Below are positions 1-5,244 of a DNA stretch of 5,244 nt, piece after piece (position 1 is the stretch's first letter; each line of letters starts with the position of its first letter). Origin of the DNA: an uncultured Oscillospiraceae bacterium (GTDB taxonomy: Bacteria; Bacillota; Clostridia; UBA1212; UBA1255); NCBI GenBank assembly GCA_902462635.1, contig CABQCN010000126.1:1-5244 (forward strand). The letters run 5' to 3'. A program made the position numbers and the translations under genes. The notes under the pieces were generated by a model that saw only the letters and a program-made list of their open reading frames with translations, made no database searches and had not been told where the DNA came from.

Positions 1-1
1 C

Positions 2-109
2 GTATTCATCGTTTCTGTGGCGATCCATTTATTATTATCCGTTATCTCATCGTTGATCTATAGAAAATTTTTAAAGAAACGCGGAGGAAAACAAAATGAA
101 CAGATTTAA
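2..109 (+). CDS. C-terminal end of a membrane protein (5' partial)
   Basis: This is an open frame running in from the left edge of the window and ending at TAA 107-109. Its 35 visible residues form one strongly hydrophobic stretch (about residues 1-20, VFIVSVAIHLLLSVISSLIY), followed by a basic and polar tail (RKFLKKRGGKQNEQI). That is the usual shape of a last transmembrane helix with a positively charged cytoplasmic end. The stop lies 14 nt inside the next gene, whose ribosome binding site is within this reading frame, so the two genes are probably in one operon and translationally coupled. The end would suit an MFS/GPH-type sugar transporter or another polytopic membrane protein, but the fragment is too short to name a family. 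A competing frame (codons from position 1, stop at 61-63) is also open but has no such membrane-tail pattern. Confidence 0.6.
   Translation, partial: VFIVSVAIHLLLSVISSLIYRKFLKKRGGKQNEQI
83..88 (+). promoter_or_regulatory. Ribosome binding site of the fusion gene
   Basis: GGAGGA lies with its GGAGG core ending 8 nt before ATG 96. It lies inside the end of the upstream membrane-protein frame. Ribosomes finishing that gene would arrive directly over this start, which supports ATG 96 as the true start and suggests coupled translation. Confidence 0.8.
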
Positions 110-3100
110 AGAGTATTTTACCGTTCCGTTCGGCACCGTGGAAGTGGAGGCCGATGAAGCATCCGTCCTCTCCATCCGGATGCTGCAAGAGGACCATCTG
201 CCGGAGGAAGACAGCGTGCCGAATGTCTATACGAATCTATGCGGCATGCAGCTGAAAGAATATTTTGCCGGCGACCGAAAGAAATTCAGTTTCCCGTACC
301 GGCTGACGGGCACCGATTTTCAGAACAGCGTCTGGTCGGAAATTGCAAAAGTTCCGTATGGGGAAACCATCTCTTATAAAACATTGGCCGAGCGCATCGG
401 CAGTCCCCAGAGCGTAAGGGCCGTCGCGAACGCGGCGGGCGCCAATAAGCTGCTGATTTGCGTTCCCTGTCACAGGATCATCGGCAGCGACGGTTCCCTG
501 ACCGGCTTCGCCGCGGGACTGAAACGAAAAGAACAGCTGCTGGCGCTCGAAAAAGAGCCGGCAATTTACACGAAATATAATTATTATGAGGTGCAGAAAA
601 AGCGCGGCATCGATTACAGCAACAGGATCACGGGCAGATTCCTCTACGAGACCGGTGACGTTCTTTTTGAAACGGAAGCCGATACCGTACTGAAAAGTGC
701 AAAAACGCACAGTTTCCCCGTATCGTTTGATGTTGCCGGCTGTTCCGGTTTTACACTGGAATGCGTATGCGACGCAGCGCATCAGGCGGCCGATCCCGCA
801 TTCGACACAGGCGCGTACACTGCGGATGGACCGGTAACTCCGGGCGATACCGCTACGGAAATAACGATTACATTTTATAATGCTTCCGATACGTTTGTTT
901 CCAAAGCAATGCTTTCCCCCGGGGAGAACACCGTACATTTCGATATCAACGAGATGCGGTTCACACGCGTTTATAAGCTTTCCGTTACGGCCGCAAATCC
1001 GCTGCGGAATTTTAAATTATCGAAGCTGAACGTACTGGACCAATATTTCCGGTATAGAGGGCAGGATCACTTTTATACGGTTTCGGGCGGCGTCCTGGCG
1101 GAAGAAAACAATACGCTTTCCTGTAAAATAAACGGCGCCTGCGAAATAGAAAGCTGTATTTTCCCTGATACTTCGGCAAGCGTTTATAACATGCGGATGC
1201 CCCGGCGCAACACGGTGTTTGTCGTATTGAAAAATTTATCGACGGCTTCGAAGCTGAGATTGTATTATAAAACGACGCTGCACCCGGAATATTGCATAGA
1301 AAATTCCGTGGAGGTCCAAATCAGCCGCTCGCCGGAATATAAAGCCTATTACTTCAATCTATCTGCAACGCCAGGCTGTGAGGGCAGGCTCCTGCAATGG
1401 AAACTGACATGCAGCGGATTCGGAGAGCTTGTCATTCGCGAATATTCGTTTGAAGAAGAAAAGAAAATCACCGAAAACGCAGGTGCAATCACCTCCTGTA
1501 TCGCAAAGGATGATGAAATTTCCGTAAAAGGGTACCTTCATAACCGCTATGCCGGCGACGGCGGCGTTTTGTCGGTATATGCCACGACGATGAAGGACGA
1601 AAGCGATTCGCCGGAAGGCAAAGAGTGCGTTGCCTCGCTTCCCCTCCGCCGCGCGGCGCCGGAGGAGGCCGACGGCCCGGATGGCAGGCTCGCCTTTGCC
1701 ATTGAAAAAATCCCCTTCCAAAAAGGCCCGATTACGCGGCTTTCTTTCCAATTTGTAGCTTATCTTACGGTAAATGGAAAAACGGTCCGCGTGGGGGAAC
1801 GTTTTTATATTGAAAATTATATGGATTTCGACAACAATCCGTATGCGTTCACGCTGCCGGATTACCGCGTATGCGTTACGGATGCGCCGTATTGTGCCAA
1901 AGGTGATGCCTGTACAGATGATACGGAGGCTATCCAGAACGCAATCGACGACGTCTGGAAGCAGGGCGGCGGCACCGTCGTGATCCCGGGAGGCGGGGAA
2001 ACGGCGTATGCGCAGACGATTTTCTACGGAAAACGCTATCGTATCACGAACCTGCTGCTCAGAAGCCGCGTGGAGCTCCACTTTCAACCGGGCGCCGTCT
2101 TCTGGCAGTCGCCGATTTACCGGGATTATAAATACGTACCCGCATACGGACACGATATCGGGATTCCAAATATCAATTGGACGCATTGCCTGCATGTGGC
2201 AAATCTCCCTACTTTACAATGCGCATACAGCGAATACGTCAAAATTACGGGATTCGGAAAGATCCGCTCCGTCGATACGGGCGCGGAGGAAGGCGTAAAT
2301 ATGCCGGGATACTCCACCGGCTGCCCCGACAGAATCCATCAGATCCCCATTGGATTTTACGAAGTGAAACATCTGGAGCTCCGCGATTTTGAGCTCGTCC
2401 GGACAAATAATTACCATTTGGGCCTCTACGGCTGCGCTTATATTTATGCCGCCAATATCAAAATGCATGAGGTCCGCTGCGTGAGCGGCGACGGATTCGG
2501 TCTTTCCAAAGGGTCGCACCACGTTGCCTTAAACCGGAATTTCTTCCAGTCGAATGACGATGGCGTCGTACTCAGCGGCTGTTATTTCGATCCGCGCGGC
2601 CTGGTCTGGTGGAAATCCCGTCTCGGAAAACACGGCGGGACGCGCCATGTCCGCATCGCGCATTCTTATCTCAATTCCGGCGGCGGCAAGGCGCTTGCCT
2701 TTATTACTTGGGGCACCAGCGATCCGAATTACGAGATGCAGGAGGTATCGGATATTACCGCGTATGATAACTATATCACCTGTACGAACCCGGTCGGTAC
2801 GTGGCCGGATAATCCGTATCACGGGAAGCAGCCGTTCGATAACAGCGAGACGGACGATTATTCTCCTGTAAAATCCGTACGTATCTTTCATAATCTTTAT
2901 GAGGGAGAATGCACCATCGGACCGATCCGCGCTACGGATTTTCTTTCCGACTGCGGGATCTATTCCGCCGATAATTTCCAGAACAGCGATTTCTGTATCA
3001 GTATGCAGCCCAATCTTTCCAATTGGTCTTATAAAAAAAATAAGAACAGAGATTCGATCGCCGTAAGCCGGATCGGCGGCAAAGTCTGCGGGGTGATGCG

Positions 3101-3407
3101 ATATTTCAAAGAGGGGGATACGAGCCTTTATCAGGGACTGCACCTGCTTGCAGGCGCCCATAAATGTACCGTTGTTCTGATGACCGGAGAAACCGGCGCC
3201 TATTTATTTGTGCAGAACATCCGCACGGGTGAAATCGTCGCGGAGCGCCATATCGTTTCCAGGGAGGTATTCGGGAGCTTTGAAATCAAATTTACGCTGC
3301 CGGAAGATTCCGATCTGTACATCGGCATCCGGCATCCGGCCGACATGACTTCGGAAGAGGATTTCGTTGCGCTGCAGAATGCAAATATGGAAAGCGTGGA
3401 AAAATAG
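96..3407 (+). CDS. Fusion protein: O6-alkylguanine-DNA alkyltransferase + beta-sandwich modules + GH28-like beta-helix
   Basis: The gene is one uninterrupted 1103-codon frame. Residues ~1-153 are a full Ogt/MGMT enzyme, which removes O6-alkyl groups from guanine by irreversible transfer to cysteine. Visible landmarks are FQNSVWSEIAKVPYGETISY (75-94), the DNA-binding helix with arginine finger R108 (SVRAVANAAG), hinge N117, active site PCHR with C125, and E152 at the domain end. Residues ~155-455 look like two beta-rich, carbohydrate-binding-like modules, and ~460-575 an Ig-like strand-rich region. Residues ~585-980 resemble GH28/pectin-lyase-like beta-helices: DDTEAIQNAIDD plus a GGGTVVIPGG start, then SGDG (D799) and SNDDGVVLSG (D821, D822) in the places of the GH28 NTD and GDD acids. 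The GH28 GHG and RIK motifs are not evident, so substrate and activity are open. Residues ~985-1090 form another beta-sandwich. There is no signal peptide, and the start is an intracellular repair enzyme, so the protein is inferred to be cytoplasmic, perhaps acting on imported pectic oligosaccharides. No credible internal start was seen. The alkyltransferase call is near certain, the GH28-like fold likely and its activity unknown. Confidence 0.9.
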   Translation: MNRFKEYFTVPFGTVEVEADEASVLSIRMLQEDHLPEEDSVPNVYTNLCGMQLKEYFAGDRKKFSFPYRLTGTDFQNSVWSEIAKVPYGETISYKTLAERIGSPQSVRAVANAAGANKLLICVPCHRIIGSDGSLTGFAAGLKRKEQLLALEKEPAIYTKYNYYEVQKKRGIDYSNRITGRFLYETGDVLFETEADTVLKSAKTHSFPVSFDVAGCSGFTLECVCDAAHQAADPAFDTGAYTADGPVTPGDTATEITITFYNASDTFVSKAMLSPGENTVHFDINEMRFTRVYKLSVTAANPLRNFKLSKLNVLDQYFRYRGQDHFYTVSGGVLAEENNTLSCKINGACEIESCIFPDTSASVYNMRMPRRNTVFVVLKNLSTASKLRLYYKTTLHPEYCIENSVEVQISRSPEYKAYYFNLSATPGCEGRLLQWKLTCSGFGELVIREYSFEEEKKITENAGAITSCIAKDDEISVKGYLHNRYAGDGGVLSVYATTMKDESDSPEGKECVASLPLRRAAPEEADGPDGRLAFAIEKIPFQKGPITRLSFQFVAYLTVNGKTVRVGERFYIENYMDFDNNPYAFTLPDYRVCVTDAPYCAKGDACTDDTEAIQNAIDDVWKQGGGTVVIPGGGETAYAQTIFYGKRYRITNLLLRSRVELHFQPGAVFWQSPIYRDYKYVPAYGHDIGIPNINWTHCLHVANLPTLQCAYSEYVKITGFGKIRSVDTGAEEGVNMPGYSTGCPDRIHQIPIGFYEVKHLELRDFELVRTNNYHLGLYGCAYIYAANIKMHEVRCVSGDGFGLSKGSHHVALNRNFFQSNDDGVVLSGCYFDPRGLVWWKSRLGKHGGTRHVRIAHSYLNSGGGKALAFITWGTSDPNYEMQEVSDITAYDNYITCTNPVGTWPDNPYHGKQPFDNSETDDYSPVKSVRIFHNLYEGECTIGPIRATDFLSDCGIYSADNFQNSDFCISMQPNLSNWSYKKNKNRDSIAVSRIGGKVCGVMRYFKEGDTSLYQGLHLLAGAHKCTVVLMTGETGAYLFVQNIRTGEIVAERHIVSREVFGSFEIKFTLPEDSDLYIGIRHPADMTSEEDFVALQNANMESVEK

Positions 3408-3409
3408 AA

Positions 3410-3826
3410 TCAGTGGAACGTACGTACGACGAGCGCGGAGAGGAAGCCTACAAAGGCGTTAAGAAGATAGAAAAGCGTCCATAAAAGCGCCCAGAGAGAA
3501 AAATTCACAAAAATCAGATGAAACAGCAGACAAATCGCGGCGTCGCAGGTGGCGTTTATAAAGAGTTCTTTATGAAACAAAAACGATATAAACGCGCCCG
3601 CGAACGCCGATACGGGTAAAAATAAAAATTTCGTATAGATTTCACGCGATTCGGGAGAAGAAATCAGTACATAGGAAAACACAATCATGATCGCTCCTAT
3701 GACGATATTCACAAGCAACGCAGTAACTGCGATCCGTAAACGTTCTCCGTTTTCGGAATATGATGTTTTCTTTGCCGGCTTACGCCCGCCATCATATTTA
3801 TGATGATTACCGTACATCGAGCTCAT
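3410..3826 (-). CDS. Unrecognised small membrane protein, about four transmembrane segments
   Basis: The protein has 138 residues. A hydrophilic N-terminal tail (~1-30, rich in Lys, Arg, His, Ser and Tyr) is followed by four hydrophobic segments at roughly 31-55, 66-84, 88-107 and 109-134, ending in a short RTFH tail. I do not recognise the family. The start at 3826 is preceded by AAAGGA (3837-3842) at 10 nt; a second Met three codons in has no comparable site. It lies 46 nt downstream of sepF on the same strand, so it is plausibly the third gene of a yggS-sepF operon. That is the position of ylmG (YggT family) in many Firmicutes, but this protein is longer, has more membrane segments and shows no resemblance I can see to YggT. 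The location hints at a cell-envelope or division role, which is inference only. Its stop is 2 nt from the stop of the convergent fusion gene. Confidence 0.85.
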   Translation of the reverse strand: MSSMYGNHHKYDGGRKPAKKTSYSENGERLRIAVTALLVNIVIGAIMIVFSYVLISSPESREIYTKFLFLPVSAFAGAFISFLFHKELFINATCDAAICLLFHLIFVNFSLWALLWTLFYLLNAFVGFLSALVVRTFH

Positions 3827-3836
3827 AATGATTGTG

Positions 3837-3842
3837 TCCTTT
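3837..3842 (-). promoter_or_regulatory. Ribosome binding site of the four-TM protein gene
   Basis: AAAGGA on the minus strand lies 10 nt upstream of the ATG at 3826. It is weaker than the sites of the two upstream genes, but it supports this start over the Met three codons further in. Confidence 0.55.
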
Positions 3843-3858
3843 AATGCTGCGTAAGTAT

Positions 3859-3864
3859 ATTATA
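3859..3864 (-). promoter_or_regulatory. Possible -10 element ahead of the four-TM protein gene
   Basis: A perfect TATAAT occurs on the minus strand in the 46-nt AT-rich gap after sepF, about 33 nt before the start at 3826. The -35 position at a 16-nt spacer reads CCTACA (3 of 6 matches to TTGACA) and is poorer at 17 nt; there is no TGn extension. It could give the third gene its own transcript in addition to operon read-through, but a TATAAT in an AT-rich gap can arise by chance. Confidence 0.3.
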
Positions 3865-3872
3865 TTTGTGGA

Positions 3873-4457
3873 TCAAAATGTGTAGGAGGAATTTTCTTCG
3901 TCATCTTCCGCTTCGGAGAAGATGTCCACGTCGCAGGGAGCGATTACATAAATCAGCTCGGAAACACGCTGTATATTGCAGTCCAATGCAAAACAGCAAC
4001 CGGATACGAAATCGAAAATGCGTCTTCTGTCGGCAACATTTCGTACAAACTCCAGATTGAGCACAACCGTCATATGGCCTCTGAGATGGGAACATACGCC
4101 CTGACAATCATCAAATTCTATAGGTTTCGATAAAACGACCCTCAAATTGGAAGTCGCGCCCATGCTAAGTACCCTGCTCCGTTCAGAAGTCCCCGCCGAC
4201 CCGCTACGGTAAGAATTCACGGATGATCTACCGCTATCCGGCTTCGGTTTTGCATACGAAGACGCGCTGGCAGCAGTCCTTGACGAATAACGCGCGGAAG
4301 CCTCATAGGGATCTTCCTCGGCTTCTTCCTCCATTCCATCTTCAGTTTCATCATAATCGGAATAATCATACTCATCTTCAGCGGAATCGTCATACGCGAC
4401 AGATTCGTTTCCGCCGAACCCTAAAAGATCCTTGAAACGTCTTTTGAAATCAGCCAT
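3873..4457 (-). CDS. sepF: Cell division protein SepF (FtsZ membrane anchor)
   Basis: SepF binds the FtsZ C-terminal tail and, through an N-terminal amphipathic helix, tethers the Z-ring to the membrane. The protein has 194 residues. MADFKRRFKDLLGFGG (1-16) is the amphipathic membrane-targeting helix, ~20-55 is a very acidic Asp/Glu/Tyr linker, ~56-100 is Ser-rich, and ~104-182 is the SepF fold. Family landmarks are NLRVVLSKPIEFDD (104-117), VVLNLEFV (131-138), RRRIFDFVSG (144-153) and ELIYVIAP (167-174). The start was set at 4457, not at the longer 4490 option, because AAGGAGG (4467-4473) sits 9 nt upstream of it and the longer form would place that site inside the coding region. It lies 70 nt downstream of yggS, matching the ylmE-ylmF order of Bacillus and Clostridia. 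An oddity is six cysteines within the core domain (118, 122, 154, 155, 160, 175). The identification is firm. Confidence 0.95.
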   Translation of the reverse strand: MADFKRRFKDLLGFGGNESVAYDDSAEDEYDYSDYDETEDGMEEEAEEDPYEASARYSSRTAASASSYAKPKPDSGRSSVNSYRSGSAGTSERSRVLSMGATSNLRVVLSKPIEFDDCQGVCSHLRGHMTVVLNLEFVRNVADRRRIFDFVSGCCFALDCNIQRVSELIYVIAPCDVDIFSEAEDDEENSSYTF

Positions 4458-4466
4458 TATTAAGTT

Positions 4467-4473
4467 CCTCCTT
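4467..4473 (-). promoter_or_regulatory. Ribosome binding site deciding the sepF start
   Basis: AAGGAGG on the minus strand lies 9 nt before the ATG at 4457. It rules out the upstream in-frame ATG codons (4490 and one overlapping this site), so SepF begins MADFKRRF. Confidence 0.85.
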
Positions 4474-4527
4474 ATCATTTGCACATTCAAAATTCTTTTG
4501 TAAAATTCCGTTTCCCGCGGAGTGCGG

Positions 4528-5217
4528 TCAATGGAAGATGCCCGTCCCGATGCGAATCATGTTGGAACCTTCCTCAATTGCATAAGAAAAGTCATGCGTC
4601 ATCCCCATCGATAGAAAAGACATATCTATATTATGCCCCTTTTGCGTACCTATGTCAACATATTTTTGGTACAGCGCGGAAAAAATTTTACGCAGTTCCG
4701 CTTCTTCCGCATCGAGCGGAGCCATCGTCATCAATCCTTTCAGGCAAACATTGTCAAGCCTGGTAAAATGTTCTACCAGCCGGTCTACCTCGGCGAGCGC
4801 CACGCCGTGTTTGCTTTCTTCTCCTGAGACGTTTACCTGAAGCAGACAATCGATTCTGAGTCCGCGTTTGGCTGCGCATTTATCGATTTCGTCGGCAAGG
4901 TGCGCGCTGTCTACCGAATGGATCAGCGAGACTTTATCGACAATATATTTTACTTTGTTCGTCTGGAGCGTACCGATCAGATGCCAGTCAATTCCCTTAC
5001 ACGCAAATGGTTCCATCCCGGCAAGCTTGTCGGTCAGGCATTGTACGCGGTTCTCCGCGAACACCCGCTGCCCCCAGCGGTATGCCTCCGCCACCTCGGC
5101 GGCGCCGACTGTTTTGCTCACGGCGACCAGCGTAATATCCTGCCTGCGCCTTCCGCTCTTTGCGGCGGCTTCTCCGATCTTCCGGTCTAATTCTTCCAAA
5201 TTTTCTTTTATTGTCAT
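4528..5217 (-). CDS. yggS: YggS/YlmE (PLPBP family) pyridoxal phosphate homeostasis protein
   Basis: Members of this family hold pyridoxal 5'-phosphate on a single-domain TIM barrel like that of alanine racemase and help maintain vitamin B6 and amino-acid balance in the cytoplasm; no catalytic reaction is established. The protein has 229 residues, full length for the family. Landmarks are LVAVSKT with the PLP-binding Lys at 35, FAENRVQ (53-59), WHLIGTLQTNKVK (78-90), QVNVSGEESKHG (127-138), GLMTMAP (161-167), LSMGMTHDF (202-210) and the phosphate-binding end IRIGTGIF (221-228). The start at 5217 has AGGAGG (5228-5233) 10 nt upstream. It precedes sepF on the same strand, as ylmE precedes ylmF in Firmicutes. 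Small deviations (GTLQ where GHLQ or GPLQ is common, a final His where Gly is usual) are within family variation. Confidence 0.96.
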   Translation of the reverse strand: MTIKENLEELDRKIGEAAAKSGRRRQDITLVAVSKTVGAAEVAEAYRWGQRVFAENRVQCLTDKLAGMEPFACKGIDWHLIGTLQTNKVKYIVDKVSLIHSVDSAHLADEIDKCAAKRGLRIDCLLQVNVSGEESKHGVALAEVDRLVEHFTRLDNVCLKGLMTMAPLDAEEAELRKIFSALYQKYVDIGTQKGHNIDMSFLSMGMTHDFSYAIEEGSNMIRIGTGIFH

Positions 5218-5227
5218 TTCCCGTTAG

Positions 5228-5233
5228 CCTCCT
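5228..5233 (-). promoter_or_regulatory. Ribosome binding site of yggS
   Basis: AGGAGG on the minus strand lies 10 nt before the ATG at 5217. Only 27 nt upstream of the start are in the window, too few to judge a promoter or an upstream gene. Confidence 0.75.
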
Positions 5234-5244
5234 ATAATCTGTCC

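Noticed and set aside
1..63. Alternative frame from position 1 ending at TAG 61-63 as the upstream gene
   Set aside because: It is open only for 20 codons and has no protein-like pattern. The frame from position 2 gives a clean transmembrane helix with a basic tail and overlaps the next start as expected for coupled genes.
1821..1823. Internal Met codon (residue 576) as a separate start for the beta-helix part
   Set aside because: The upstream bases lack any GGAGG-like site, and the preceding beta-rich region runs into it without a break, so a separate product is not supported.
1359..2195. Long minus-strand open frame (278 codons) inside the fusion gene
   Set aside because: It lies wholly antisense to a well-supported coding frame, has no ribosome binding site of note and shows no recognisable domain. 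It is a codon-bias shadow, as are the other long minus-strand frames at 237-938 and 2529-3161.
3419..3428. Palindrome CGTACGTACG near the convergent gene ends, considered as a terminator or binding site
   Set aside because: It lies in the coding end of the four-TM gene, gives no usable stem-loop with a loop, and has no T-run after it on either strand.
4458..4527. Search for a promoter or terminator between yggS and sepF
   Set aside because: Apart from the sepF ribosome binding site, the 70-nt gap shows no convincing -35/-10 pair and no stem-loop with a T-run, so read-through from yggS is the simplest view.
4868..5227. Plus-strand open frame opposite yggS
   Set aside because: The minus strand encodes a full YggS with all family motifs; the plus-strand translation has no family features and no convincing start.

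Overview
The window looks like a chromosomal segment of a Firmicute, most likely a plant-polysaccharide-using Clostridia member. The taxon is inferred from strong GGAGG-type ribosome binding sites, a base composition that looks balanced by eye, and an adjacent yggS (ylmE)-sepF (ylmF) pair, which is typical of the Gram-positive division cluster. No taxon can be proven from this sequence alone.

Left two thirds, plus strand: the last 35 codons of a membrane protein (cut by the window edge) overlap by 14 nt the start of one very long gene (96-3407, 1103 codons). That gene is the striking item. Its first ~153 residues are a complete O6-alkylguanine-DNA alkyltransferase (Ogt/MGMT type, with PCHR active site, arginine finger, Asn hinge and active-site Glu). 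It continues without a break into ~420 residues of beta-rich, carbohydrate-binding-like sequence, a right-handed beta-helix domain resembling glycoside hydrolase family 28 (polygalacturonase-like), and a C-terminal beta-sandwich. No signal peptide is visible. A DNA-repair enzyme and a polysaccharide-hydrolase-like enzyme are therefore encoded as a single, probably cytoplasmic, polypeptide, translationally coupled to a membrane protein that may be a transporter.

Right third, minus strand: three genes read leftward in the order yggS/ylmE (PLP-homeostasis protein), sepF/ylmF (FtsZ membrane anchor), then an unrecognised protein with about four transmembrane segments. They are probably one operon, each with its own good ribosome binding site. 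The third gene sits where many Firmicutes carry ylmG (YggT family), but it does not look like YlmG. Its 3' end meets the fusion gene's 3' end with only 2 nt between them, and no terminator is visible.

No RNA genes, mobile elements, CRISPR arrays or notable repeats were seen. No gene-free stretch exceeds about 70 nt.
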